Positions 1 to 5,820 of a DNA stretch of 5,820 nucleotides are shown here, in pieces (within the stretch, counting starts at the first letter, position 1; every line of letters starts with the position of its first letter). The DNA comes from a candidate division CSSED10-310 bacterium (GTDB lineage Bacteria; CSSED10-310; JAFGDC01): contig JAFGDC010000484.1 in NCBI GenBank assembly GCA_016932295.1, positions 1-5,820 on the forward strand, written 5' to 3'. A program made the position numbers and the translations under genes. Below the pieces are notes generated by a model. It was not told where the DNA came from. It did not search any database and worked only from the letters and a program-made list of their open reading frames with translations.

Positions 1-1959
1 CCATCCCGGCACCACCAGCGGCTCATCCAGCGCCGCCCATACTTCCCCCCAGGTAAAGACCTGCCGCCGGACCTCCGTCTCCCCATCCCGCAAAACCAGG
101 GTGACCGCAGCATCGTCACGAGGCCGCATCTCCCGCACCGTTGAATGGATGACCACCTGCAAGCCCGATACCGACCGGCGGGGAAACGTCGCCAGCTCAC
201 GCGCTTCCGCCGGCATGACAATGGCGCGGTTGAATCCCACGAAGCGGTGACCTGGAGAAAGGGCAAGAGACTGCGTTCGGCAACGGCCGTCACGATGCGG
301 CATCACCGCCAGCCGTGAACCCGCTTCCAGCGAGCCGATGGCCAACCACCCCGCCAGACCAAGCGGCGCCAGGGCCAGAAGGACCTGCGCGGGATGCCGG
401 CCGATCAGGTAACCGCGCCCGAATGCCACCGCGAAACCCAGAAAGGTGGCTCCAACCAGGCCGCTCACGAGCACCAGCACTTTCGCCAAACGGCGCTTGC
501 TGCTCTGCTCGAACAGGTCACCCAGCGCTTTGAATACATCACCGCGGGCGGCCAGGGACTGGACGCCGGAGGTCATCACCGCCAGGATCTCTTCGGGAGG
601 AGGATACGCCGGACGATATTCATACTGCCCGTAAGGCGCCACCGTGCCGACGATGCGCGTGAAGTAGGAGCCATGGTCATTGATGGTGTCCCCGTCATAG
701 AACTGCGCCATAAACGTCACATTCCAGATCGCCGCCAACACCGTCAGCACCGTCAGCAAGGCGCGCAGCCAGGACCGGCGGCAGAACTCGTAGAGTGCGG
801 CGAAGCCGAGCGCGAAAAGGACCGCATAGTTTGCGTACCGGCGGATGCCGAAACCCAGGTTCCACCATTCCGACCGGCAACTGTTGTAGTAGGTCTGCAC
901 GGCGAATGTGACCACCACATAGCATCCCATCCGTGGCTGCGCGCGGATGAGCGGAATGAATCCCACCACGGCCACCACCAGCAGCGGCGTCCAGTTGAAC
1001 AAACCGTGCTGATTGGAAAACAGCATTTCGAGCAGATGTGGTTTGAGGATATCGAAGGTGGGGATATCGCCTGTTCCCATGAGCGTGCGATCCAGGAAAA
1101 ACGCGCCATGCACGATCTTCCACAGGGTGCCTTGCAGTACCAGGCACGGCAGCGTGCCGGCCAGGAACGCGAAGAAGGCGCCCAGTCTTTTACGACGATC
1201 CGGACCGCGCCGGAGGAGAAGCAGCACATCGAGCACCGGCAGCACCAGCAGCGAGATGTCCTGGTAGCGGGTCACGGCTGCCAGCCCACCCACCAGGCCG
1301 AGAACGAAGGCCTGCACTGCGTCGCCCGACCGTCGCACATCGTCCCAGAGCAGGAAAAAAAGCGAGATGAGAAACAAAGAATGGGCATGGGCATACAACC
1401 CGTCAGTCGCCAGGCAGGGGACCACGTTGTAAGTGGTGATCGCCGCCGCCATACCGAACAAGGCGGCAGTCGGCTCGAAGAACCGGATCAGCAGCCGGTA
1501 GGCCAGGCCCAGGCCGAGCGCGCCGTACAGAAGCGCCATGAGGCTGGCGCCCAGGATATACGGGTACGAATAGCCGTCCGCGGCCACCTCGATCCCCAGA
1601 GCCCGGGCCAGCAACACGGCGGCATGGATCACGTTGACGGCGGGCGCCATGAGCAAGGTCCAGCCAACAGGGAAAAACGTGAAGGAATAGCCGCGCGCGG
1701 TGAATCGCGGGTGACTCATGAAACCCACGAACACGCCGCTCGACGAGAACAATTCCGGGGTCTCGACACCATGCCAGAACGGTTCGGTCACGTACGCCCG
1801 TTCATCATAGGTGTTCAAGTCCCGATCCAGCACCAGCGACCGCACCGGCTCGTAATAATTGTGGGCATCGTAACGCAGTCGCGCGGTGAAAAAACAAGCC
1901 GCCATCACCAGCAGAAGCAATGCCGGGTAGTGCGATACTCGCCGTTCTGACTGGTCCAT
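1..1959 (-). CDS. GT-C type membrane glycosyltransferase (gene A), 3' end outside window
   Basis: Reading the minus strand from ATG 1959-1957 gives 653 codons with no stop before the window edge, so the C-terminus is missing. By inspection there are about a dozen hydrophobic segments (first at residues 14-27, others between 94 and 410, then 493-513 and 523-541). After the first helix comes an acidic outer loop: RYDAHNYY (29-36) and RSLVLDRDL (40-48). Later motifs are FFPVG (95-99), DGLYAHAHS (186-194), TRYQD (230-234), SNQHGLFNWTP (315-325) and WWNLGFGIRRY (365-375). From memory these match a family of bacterial family-39-like GT-C glycosyltransferases, where an aspartate in the first outer loop (here probably D31) is catalytic and the donor is a polyprenyl-phosphate sugar. 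A soluble, beta-rich-looking tail starts near residue 543. Start choice: GAGG lies 5 bases before the ATG, and an in-frame stop lies at 2023-2025. The family call is fairly secure; substrate and acceptor are unknown. Confidence 0.88.
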   Translation of the reverse strand, partial: MDQSERRVSHYPALLLLVMAACFFTARLRYDAHNYYEPVRSLVLDRDLNTYDERAYVTEPFWHGVETPELFSSSGVFVGFMSHPRFTARGYSFTFFPVGWTLLMAPAVNVIHAAVLLARALGIEVAADGYSYPYILGASLMALLYGALGLGLAYRLLIRFFEPTAALFGMAAAITTYNVVPCLATDGLYAHAHSLFLISLFFLLWDDVRRSGDAVQAFVLGLVGGLAAVTRYQDISLLVLPVLDVLLLLRRGPDRRKRLGAFFAFLAGTLPCLVLQGTLWKIVHGAFFLDRTLMGTGDIPTFDILKPHLLEMLFSNQHGLFNWTPLLVVAVVGFIPLIRAQPRMGCYVVVTFAVQTYYNSCRSEWWNLGFGIRRYANYAVLFALGFAALYEFCRRSWLRALLTVLTVLAAIWNVTFMAQFYDGDTINDHGSYFTRIVGTVAPYGQYEYRPAYPPPEEILAVMTSGVQSLAARGDVFKALGDLFEQSSKRRLAKVLVLVSGLVGATFLGFAVAFGRGYLIGRHPAQVLLALAPLGLAGWLAIGSLEAGSRLAVMPHRDGRCRTQSLALSPGHRFVGFNRAIVMPAEARELATFPRRSVSGLQVVIHSTVREMRPRDDAAVTLVLRDGETEVRRQVFTWGEVWAALDEPLVVPGW

Positions 1960-1964
1960 ACACG

Positions 1965-1968
1965 CCTC
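1965..1968 (-). promoter_or_regulatory. Shine-Dalgarno site of gene A
   Basis: On the minus strand GAGG is followed by 5 bases (CGTGT) and then the ATG at 1959-1957. This is the best ribosome-binding match near any in-frame start of gene A and decides the start. Directly upstream (1971-1983) the RNA could form a small hairpin with stem TGCCG/CGGCA and a 3-base loop, ending two bases before the GAGG stretch. Its 5-bp stem is too short to claim a regulatory role. Confidence 0.55.
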
Positions 1969-2041
1969 GCTGCCGGAGCGGCACCCGGTCACCGCCTCAT
2001 CCACGCCGCCCGATGATGTACTTTATTCCTGACTGATACTA

Positions 2042-2070
2042 CTTGTAGTGGGTCTTCCCCCAGGTTTCAA
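2042..2070 (-). promoter_or_regulatory. Candidate sigma-70-type promoter of gene A
   Basis: The minus strand shows TTGAAA (2070-2065; 5 of 6 to TTGACA), a 17-base spacer, then TACAAG (2047-2042; 4 of 6 to TATAAT). Transcription would start near 2035, giving a leader of about 75 bases before the ATG of gene A. It sits downstream of the terminator at 2148-2184, which fits independent transcription of gene A. The consensus applied is the general bacterial one; the host's own sigma factor preference is unknown. Confidence 0.4.
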
Positions 2071-2147
2071 GCAGGAGTTTGTGAACCAGGCGCTGGCCGG
2101 GTAACCGGATGGAACCGGCGCAACCCGCTCGACGACGACCAGGGAGG

Positions 2148-2184
2148 AAAAAAAGGCTCACCCCATTATTCTGGGAAGAGCCTT
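2148..2184 (-). terminator. Rho-independent terminator, minus strand
   Basis: Bases 2153-2159 (AAGGCTC) pair with 2178-2184 (GAGCCTT) in a 7-bp stem. A two-base mismatch on each side follows, then an upper stem 2162-2165 with 2172-2175 (CCCA/TGGG) and a 6-base loop. Read on the minus strand the hairpin runs straight into seven T residues (2154-2148), the classic intrinsic terminator layout. The plus-strand side has no T tract, so it works in the minus direction only. It would end the transcript of gene B, and of the small frame 2158-2487 if that is real, and insulate gene A. Confidence 0.85.
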
Positions 2185-2487
2185 CACATTGGGCCGAACA
2201 ATCGTTTTCGCGTATCCGCTGTTCGGATTGAATCGTGGTGTGCCGATTCCCACCGGGCATCGTTTCACACCTGTAATAACTTTACTGAAGAGACGACAAA
2301 CGTCAAGGATTGCTCTTTCCAAATCCTCCGCCATCAGAACCGGGCGCCGCGCCCCGTCGATCACGAATCCGATCGCGGCACCACAACGATTCAACGCGTG
2401 ATCGTCCCTGCTCCCCTCTGATCGAAACGCCAGGGTGACGCGCACCCGGTCACGAAAAAATCTCCGGGAAAGCCGCCGGGGTGACAT
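2158..2487 (-). CDS. Doubtful small basic protein downstream of gene B
   Basis: An uninterrupted minus-strand frame of 109 codons runs from ATG 2487-2485, seven bases after the stop of gene B, to a TGA at 2160-2158 that falls inside the terminator stem. I do not recognise the protein. It is rich in Arg and Lys, starts MSPRRLSRRFFRDR, and has no clear membrane segment, signal peptide or known motif. A TTG at 2508 would extend it by seven residues and overlap gene B. For it: placement right after gene B, full use of the space up to the terminator, and no competing explanation for about 310 bases. Against it: no good Shine-Dalgarno, and third codon positions of roughly 57-60 percent G/C by my count, drifting lower toward the 3' end. 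It could be a real species-specific gene, a decayed gene, or simply the 3' untranslated region of gene B. Confidence 0.3.
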   Translation of the reverse strand: MSPRRLSRRFFRDRVRVTLAFRSEGSRDDHALNRCGAAIGFVIDGARRPVLMAEDLERAILDVCRLFSKVITGVKRCPVGIGTPRFNPNSGYAKTIVRPNVKALPRIMG

Positions 2488-2494
2488 GAAACGA

Positions 2495-4129
2495 CTATTC
2501 CCGCTCAAGCCAGCGAGCCTGCCCCCCTCGGCCGCGATGCTTCACCGGTGCCTGTTCCCTCTCATCCATGGGCGGACCTGGTTCATACACCTGGGGAGAA
2601 ACCGTCCGGTGATAGCACGCCCGGATACACCGGTTGGCGCCGTCCGACACCTCGCTCAACGGCTGGTCATACAGGATCAACCAGGGCGGACGGTCACGCA
2701 GGATTTCGAGCAAGACTCGATCACGCACCGCGCCGTCTATTGTGGTCAGTACCCCGCGGTGGAAAAACCAATAGTAACAGGCGTGGTCCCGTAACACGCC
2801 CAGGCCGGTCCAGCCGTCAAGAACAGTTTCACCATCAGGCACCCGCTGGCGGATATAGGAAATGAGCCACAACTGCTGGCCGGCATCGGCAGTCATGCTT
2901 CGCGCCAACTGCGCCATCACTCCGACACTCAGGAGAGTACCCAGGAAACCGGCGGCGGCGATCCGGCGCCAGCGGTGCGAACCTTCGTGAACCGCCCACA
3001 ACAGCGCCAGCACGACGAGCCCCTGCAGAAGGCGCACCACCACCTGGGGATGAGTGATTCTGGCCAGCTTGTGATGCAGGAGCACTTCACCCGTCACCAG
3101 GAACGAGATGACCACTCGCAGCCAGGAAGGACAGGCGCGGTATCCCGTCACCATGAAGGCAGCCGGCAGCGCAAGGAAGCCGATGAGCGGCACGAAGGTC
3201 TGCAGATATGGTTCGGGGACCAGGTAGATCAATGCGGCCGAGCCGATGAGAACCATGATCAGGAGCTGTTTGTCGGGATCCCCGGCGTGGTCGCGGCGGC
3301 GCTCGAACAAACTGAGCAGCCACGCCACACCAAGGGCCGGAATGAATGGATCGGCGGCCAGAATCGCGGTGAACACACCCCATGGGGAAAAAGAATATCG
3401 CCAGTTGAGATTGAGATCCAGGGCCATCGTGAGAAAGGCGTGCAGATTTCCGGCGCGACTCATCAGGAAGGCGGCTACGCCCCCCACCGCCACGCTGCCG
3501 GCGAGCATGCGGCCGCCGGCAATGAACGATGCCACTCCGGGCAGCCGCCGATTGAGCACTACTCCGAGAATGAGGCAAAGCGCAATGGGAAAGGCCTTCT
3601 GAGTGGTCATCACGGCGGCGCCGAGGGCCACGCCCGATGCCCAACCGGCCGCGGCACGCCCCGTTCCCGCCTGCATCGCCCAGTACACCGCCACGGCAAG
3701 AAAGAACATGAGCAGCACCGCTGGACGGACTTCCGACGTTTTTTCCCACAGCAATGGGGACGCGACCAGGAACAGCACCGCCACTGCCGCCGCTTCCGAA
3801 TCCTGGACACGGGTGGCGATGGCATGCATAACCCACAGAAACCCAAGGTTCAGGATGAACATCAGCCAGCGACTGGCGAACAGGGTGAGAATCTCGTCGC
3901 CCATCATGCTGAACAATGGCGAAAGGAGCAGGTGGAACAAGGGTGTATGGTGCTCGAAAAAGTCGACATACATGACCTGTCCGGCAGCCAGGCTGCGCGC
4001 CACGTGAAGATGCTGCAGCTCATCCACCTTGAAGCGGAGGGATGGAATGGCGGGCAGCCTGAGGAGCAAGAGCAGCAAGGCTCCCATGAGGAGGTTCCGC
4101 CGATTGAAAAGGTTCGGTTCCTGGTTCAT
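2495..4129 (-). CDS. GT-C glycosyltransferase, PMT/ArnT-like (gene B)
   Basis: Complete 544-residue polytopic membrane protein. After the first helix (about 13-30) the outer loop carries VDELQHLHVA (35-44) with the paired acids D36-E37, then DFFEHHTPLFH (56-66). The DE pair and the D..EHHxP signature are hallmarks of GT-C glycosyltransferases of the PMT_2/ArnT type, which use a polyprenyl-phosphate sugar donor on the outer face of the inner membrane. Further family-like motifs are EKTSEVRP (129-136), TTQKAF (175-180), LNLNWRYSF (239-247) and PEPYLQTFVP (305-314). About a dozen hydrophobic segments end near residue 406. The C-terminal 130 residues form a soluble, probably periplasmic domain with a charged, low-complexity tail (517-544). 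The start is well fixed: an in-frame TAA (4141-4139) lies three codons upstream with no other start between. No Shine-Dalgarno is visible, and a -10-like hexamer sits 6 bases before the ATG. Substrate and acceptor cannot be read from sequence. Confidence 0.92.
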   Translation of the reverse strand: MNQEPNLFNRRNLLMGALLLLLLRLPAIPSLRFKVDELQHLHVARSLAAGQVMYVDFFEHHTPLFHLLLSPLFSMMGDEILTLFASRWLMFILNLGFLWVMHAIATRVQDSEAAAVAVLFLVASPLLWEKTSEVRPAVLLMFFLAVAVYWAMQAGTGRAAAGWASGVALGAAVMTTQKAFPIALCLILGVVLNRRLPGVASFIAGGRMLAGSVAVGGVAAFLMSRAGNLHAFLTMALDLNLNWRYSFSPWGVFTAILAADPFIPALGVAWLLSLFERRRDHAGDPDKQLLIMVLIGSAALIYLVPEPYLQTFVPLIGFLALPAAFMVTGYRACPSWLRVVISFLVTGEVLLHHKLARITHPQVVVRLLQGLVVLALLWAVHEGSHRWRRIAAAGFLGTLLSVGVMAQLARSMTADAGQQLWLISYIRQRVPDGETVLDGWTGLGVLRDHACYYWFFHRGVLTTIDGAVRDRVLLEILRDRPPWLILYDQPLSEVSDGANRCIRACYHRTVSPQVYEPGPPMDEREQAPVKHRGRGGQARWLERE

Positions 4130-4135
4130 GCGGTC

Positions 4136-4163
4136 ATCTTACCGGGGCCGGCCGGGTACGCAA
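4136..4163 (-). promoter_or_regulatory. Candidate promoter of gene B, possibly leaderless
   Basis: On the minus strand TAAGAT (4141-4136; 4 of 6 to TATAAT, fits TANNNT) ends 6 bases before the ATG of gene B, so transcription would begin at or next to the start codon. The possible -35, TTGCGT (4163-4158), with a 16-base spacer, matches only the TTG half. The lack of any ribosome binding site in the 12 bases before the ATG agrees with a leaderless message. The -35 is weak, so confidence is moderate to low. Confidence 0.35.
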
Positions 4164-4226
4164 GAGGCGCATACTCACATGCCACCCGACCGCGTGCCGG
4201 TTACTGCCGCGGAGCGGCGGAGATTG

Positions 4227-4255
4227 TTGACGCTCGGCCGGGGCGACATTAACAT
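4227..4255 (+). promoter_or_regulatory. Candidate promoter of gene C, possibly leaderless
   Basis: TTGACG (4227-4232; 5 of 6 to TTGACA), a 17-base spacer and TAACAT (4250-4255; 4 of 6 to TATAAT) form a well-spaced sigma-70-type promoter. Only 7 bases separate the -10 from the ATG at 4263, so the expected +1 falls at or within a base or two of the start codon. No Shine-Dalgarno lies before that ATG. Together these favour a leaderless transcript. If translation instead starts at the in-frame ATG 4179, this match would lie inside the gene and be accidental. Confidence 0.45.
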
Positions 4256-4262
4256 CGCCGCC

Positions 4263-5820
4263 ATGGAAACAACCATCCGGGATATCCTCGCCCTGTCCGG
4301 CTGCTGGGTGATCACCAGCCTGCTCGTGACGGCCTGCCACCGCCTGCTGTTTCACCGCCGGGATGCACTGTCCCGGTTTGAAGAACGGTCTGAAGAAAGG
4401 TTTGATACGTGGCTCGACGAGTGGTTGGATGCCGGGACCGTGAGCGTGGCGGCGGTCATCCTGCTGCTGCAGATCATGGGCACGGCTGGCTGGTTGGACA
4501 AGCTTCCGGTGAGCCTGGTGACGCTTCTCTTCAGTGCGGCGGTGCTGCTGAAAACGGCGCCGAACCATCCCCGCACTGTCCCGGCGCGACCAGGATTCGG
4601 AACGATGCCATTCCTCATCGGGTTCGTCTTCATCTCTCTCGTAATCCTCCAGATCGCCTGGGACGCGCGCTGGAACGGTCCCGAAGGCTGGGATGTCTTC
4701 ACCTACCACCTGGGATTCCCGGCGGAATGGCTGAGTCGGAAAGCGCTGTTGAATCCTTTGCAGAGTTACGGTGATTTCTCGCCGCCCTTCTATCCGCTCA
4801 ATTCCAGCCTCGTGGCCGCCTGGACCATGCTCCTCAGCGGCTCCGATCTGCTGGCCAAACACGTCCAACTGGTCTTCCTGATCATCGGACTGCCGGCCCT
4901 GTACCGAGCGTGTCGCAGCCTGGGCGCCTCACCCCGCGCCGCGGCCCTTGCACCGTTGGCCTTCGGCCTGGTACCCATCGTCCTGGGCAACACCGGAGTG
5001 GCGTACTGCGATTTGAGCCTGGCCGGCGCCTACGCCCTGGCCCTCGCCCAGGTGCTGCGGGTACAGGAACAACCCACCATGCGGCGCAGCCTCATTGCCG
5101 GCCTCGCCGCCGGCATCTTCCTGGGCGCCAAGTACTCGGCGGTACCATTCTCCATCGTACTCTGGATCCTGTGGCTCCTGCTCCTGGCCGGGATGACCGG
5201 GAAAATCCGCCATGCAACGGCCTTCGCCGCTGGAATCGCTGCGGGCGGCGGCTATACCTATATCCGCAATCTTATCATCACCGGCAATCCCCTGTTCCCT
5301 GCGGAAATCAAGGTGGGAGGCCGACTGCTCCTGCCCGGCTGGATCGATCCTGCCTACCTGAAACACCTGGATTTTCACAAGATCGATCTGGCCAGTATGT
5401 GCTTCGGCCCAAGAAGCGTCGCGGAACTGGGCCTGCATGCAATTGTGTACCTGGCGCCGGCCGTGCCGCTGGGTATCTGCCTCGCCCTGTTCGGCCTGCG
5501 ACGAAATCGACTCAAAACCGGCCTTCCGCGATTCTGGATCATGCTCGCCCCGGCACTCCTGTTCTGGCTGTACTACGTCTCGCTGCCCTATCGCTACCAT
5601 CCGCGTTTCTTCCTGCCGGCCGTGGCTGCCGCCAGCGTGAACCTCGCCATCCTGGTGGCCGGCACCGGACTGCCGGCCGGCTTAACAGCGGGAATCATGC
5701 TGTTGACCGCCATGAAAAACGACTACTACTTCGCCGCTGCGTTCCCCTTGATGGGCGCCGCCGTGCTGTTCGCTTTCCTGATCCGGGCCGCCATGGGCTC
5801 GACCCCCCACCAACGGGTGC
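4263..5820 (+). CDS. GT-C-like polytopic membrane glycosyltransferase (gene C), 3' end outside window
   Basis: From ATG 4263 the frame stays open to the window edge (519 codons), so the C-terminus is missing. Hydrophobic segments lie around residues 8-26, 59-75, 82-96, 115-133, 181-213, 226-242, 251-264, 276-286, 293-310, 318-328, 392-411, 425-439, 450-467 and 495-509. The outer loop after about 133 carries GWDVFTYHL (142-150), whose D144 stands where GT-C enzymes keep the catalytic acid. Others are PPFYPLNSS (174-182), AYCDLS (247-252, second acid D250), GAKYS (288-292), YIRNLIITGNPLFP (333-346) and RYHPRFFLP (444-452). From memory, the WD-YH, RN-GNP-P and RY-P-FLP patterns belong to large, poorly characterised bacterial GT-C-like membrane proteins. 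A charged insert (32-56) follows the first helix. Start is uncertain: ATG 4179 in the same frame adds 28 residues and has AGAGG 11 bases upstream; I prefer 4263 because a well-spaced promoter ends 7 bases before it. It is divergent from gene B. Substrate unknown. Confidence 0.82.
   Translation, partial: METTIRDILALSGCWVITSLLVTACHRLLFHRRDALSRFEERSEERFDTWLDEWLDAGTVSVAAVILLLQIMGTAGWLDKLPVSLVTLLFSAAVLLKTAPNHPRTVPARPGFGTMPFLIGFVFISLVILQIAWDARWNGPEGWDVFTYHLGFPAEWLSRKALLNPLQSYGDFSPPFYPLNSSLVAAWTMLLSGSDLLAKHVQLVFLIIGLPALYRACRSLGASPRAAALAPLAFGLVPIVLGNTGVAYCDLSLAGAYALALAQVLRVQEQPTMRRSLIAGLAAGIFLGAKYSAVPFSIVLWILWLLLLAGMTGKIRHATAFAAGIAAGGGYTYIRNLIITGNPLFPAEIKVGGRLLLPGWIDPAYLKHLDFHKIDLASMCFGPRSVAELGLHAIVYLAPAVPLGICLALFGLRRNRLKTGLPRFWIMLAPALLFWLYYVSLPYRYHPRFFLPAVAAASVNLAILVAGTGLPAGLTAGIMLLTAMKNDYYFAAAFPLMGAAVLFAFLIRAAMGSTPHQRV

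Larger units (their letters stand above)
1960..2494. other. Intergenic region between genes A and B
   Basis: This stretch is less GC-rich than its flanks, especially 2150-2340. It contains the gene A leader and promoter (1960-2070), the minus-strand terminator (2148-2184) and the uncertain frame 2158-2487. A further minus frame, 2039-2260, crosses both the terminator and the promoter and does not look coding. I see no tRNA, riboswitch or insertion-sequence end here. A 12-base direct repeat, gcacccggtcac, occurs at 1981-1992 and 2442-2453, but one such pair is expected by chance in a window this size. Confidence 0.6.

Noticed and set aside
394..1950. Plus-strand open frame of 518 codons opposite gene A
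   Set aside because: It is in exact codon register with gene A. Leucine, valine and phenylalanine codons of the membrane protein read backwards as Gln, His and Glu, which explains its Q/H/E/R-rich, low-complexity look. Gene A has matching family motifs; this frame has none.
2039..2260. Minus-strand frame of 73 codons between genes A and B
   Set aside because: It would have to read through the strong intrinsic terminator at 2184-2148 and covers the candidate gene A promoter. It has no ribosome binding site that I can see and no recognisable motif.
2189..2401. Plus-strand frame of 70 codons in the intergenic region
   Set aside because: It starts at a TTG without a ribosome binding site, overlaps the opposite small frame, and has no recognisable motif or plus-strand promoter.
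1981..2453. 12-base direct repeat gcacccggtcac at 1981-1992 and 2442-2453
   Set aside because: About one such chance pair is expected in a GC-rich window of this size, and there is no insertion-sequence structure, target duplication or attachment-site context between the copies.
2975..4252. Plus-strand open frame of 425 codons opposite gene B
   Set aside because: Same kind of antisense shadow: a Gln/His/Glu/Arg-rich translation lying over a clear membrane glycosyltransferase, with no domain or signal of its own, and running on through the divergent promoter region.
4134..5600. Minus-strand frames 4134-4868 and 4929-5600 opposite gene C
   Set aside because: Both are hydrophilic Gln/Arg/Glu-rich shadows of gene C, whose own frame is continuous across both and carries recognisable membrane-protein motifs.

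Overview
The window is GC-rich bacterial DNA, dense with membrane-protein genes. Nothing in it fixes the phylum. The motif style of the first gene resembles large glycosyltransferases I associate with Planctomycetes, Verrucomicrobia and related groups, but that is a weak inference from memory. I see no rRNA, tRNA, CRISPR array, transposase, insertion sequence or phage gene.

Layout. Gene A (1-1959, minus strand) is a polytopic GT-C type glycosyltransferase cut off at the left edge, so its C-terminus is missing. A 535-base stretch (1960-2494) follows. It holds a candidate promoter and Shine-Dalgarno for gene A, a strong minus-strand intrinsic terminator (2148-2184), and a doubtful small reading frame (2158-2487, minus) that fills the space between gene B and the terminator. 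Gene B (2495-4129, minus) is a complete 544-residue GT-C glycosyltransferase of the PMT/ArnT-like kind. A 133-base divergent region (4130-4262) separates it from gene C (4263-5820, plus), a third GT-C-like membrane protein that runs off the right edge.

How they work together. All three confident genes look like polyprenyl-phosphate-sugar-dependent glycosyltransferases of the inner membrane, each of a different subtype by motif. GT-C enzymes of this kind move sugars from lipid carriers onto protein, lipid A or polysaccharide on the outer face of the membrane. A cluster of three suggests a surface glycan or glycoprotein locus, but no donor-synthesis gene, flippase or polymerase is inside the window to confirm this, and the true acceptor is unknown.

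Regulation. Genes B and C diverge, and each has a -10-like TANNNT hexamer ending only 6-7 bases before its ATG, with no convincing Shine-Dalgarno. That suggests leaderless transcripts. Gene A instead has a separate promoter, a leader of about 75 bases and a GAGG ribosome binding site. The long antisense frames opposite these genes (394-1950, 2975-4252, 4134-4868, 4929-5600) are codon shadows, not genes. I did not find a convincing new biological system; the divergent leaderless architecture and the unexplained small frame before the terminator are the parts most worth checking.
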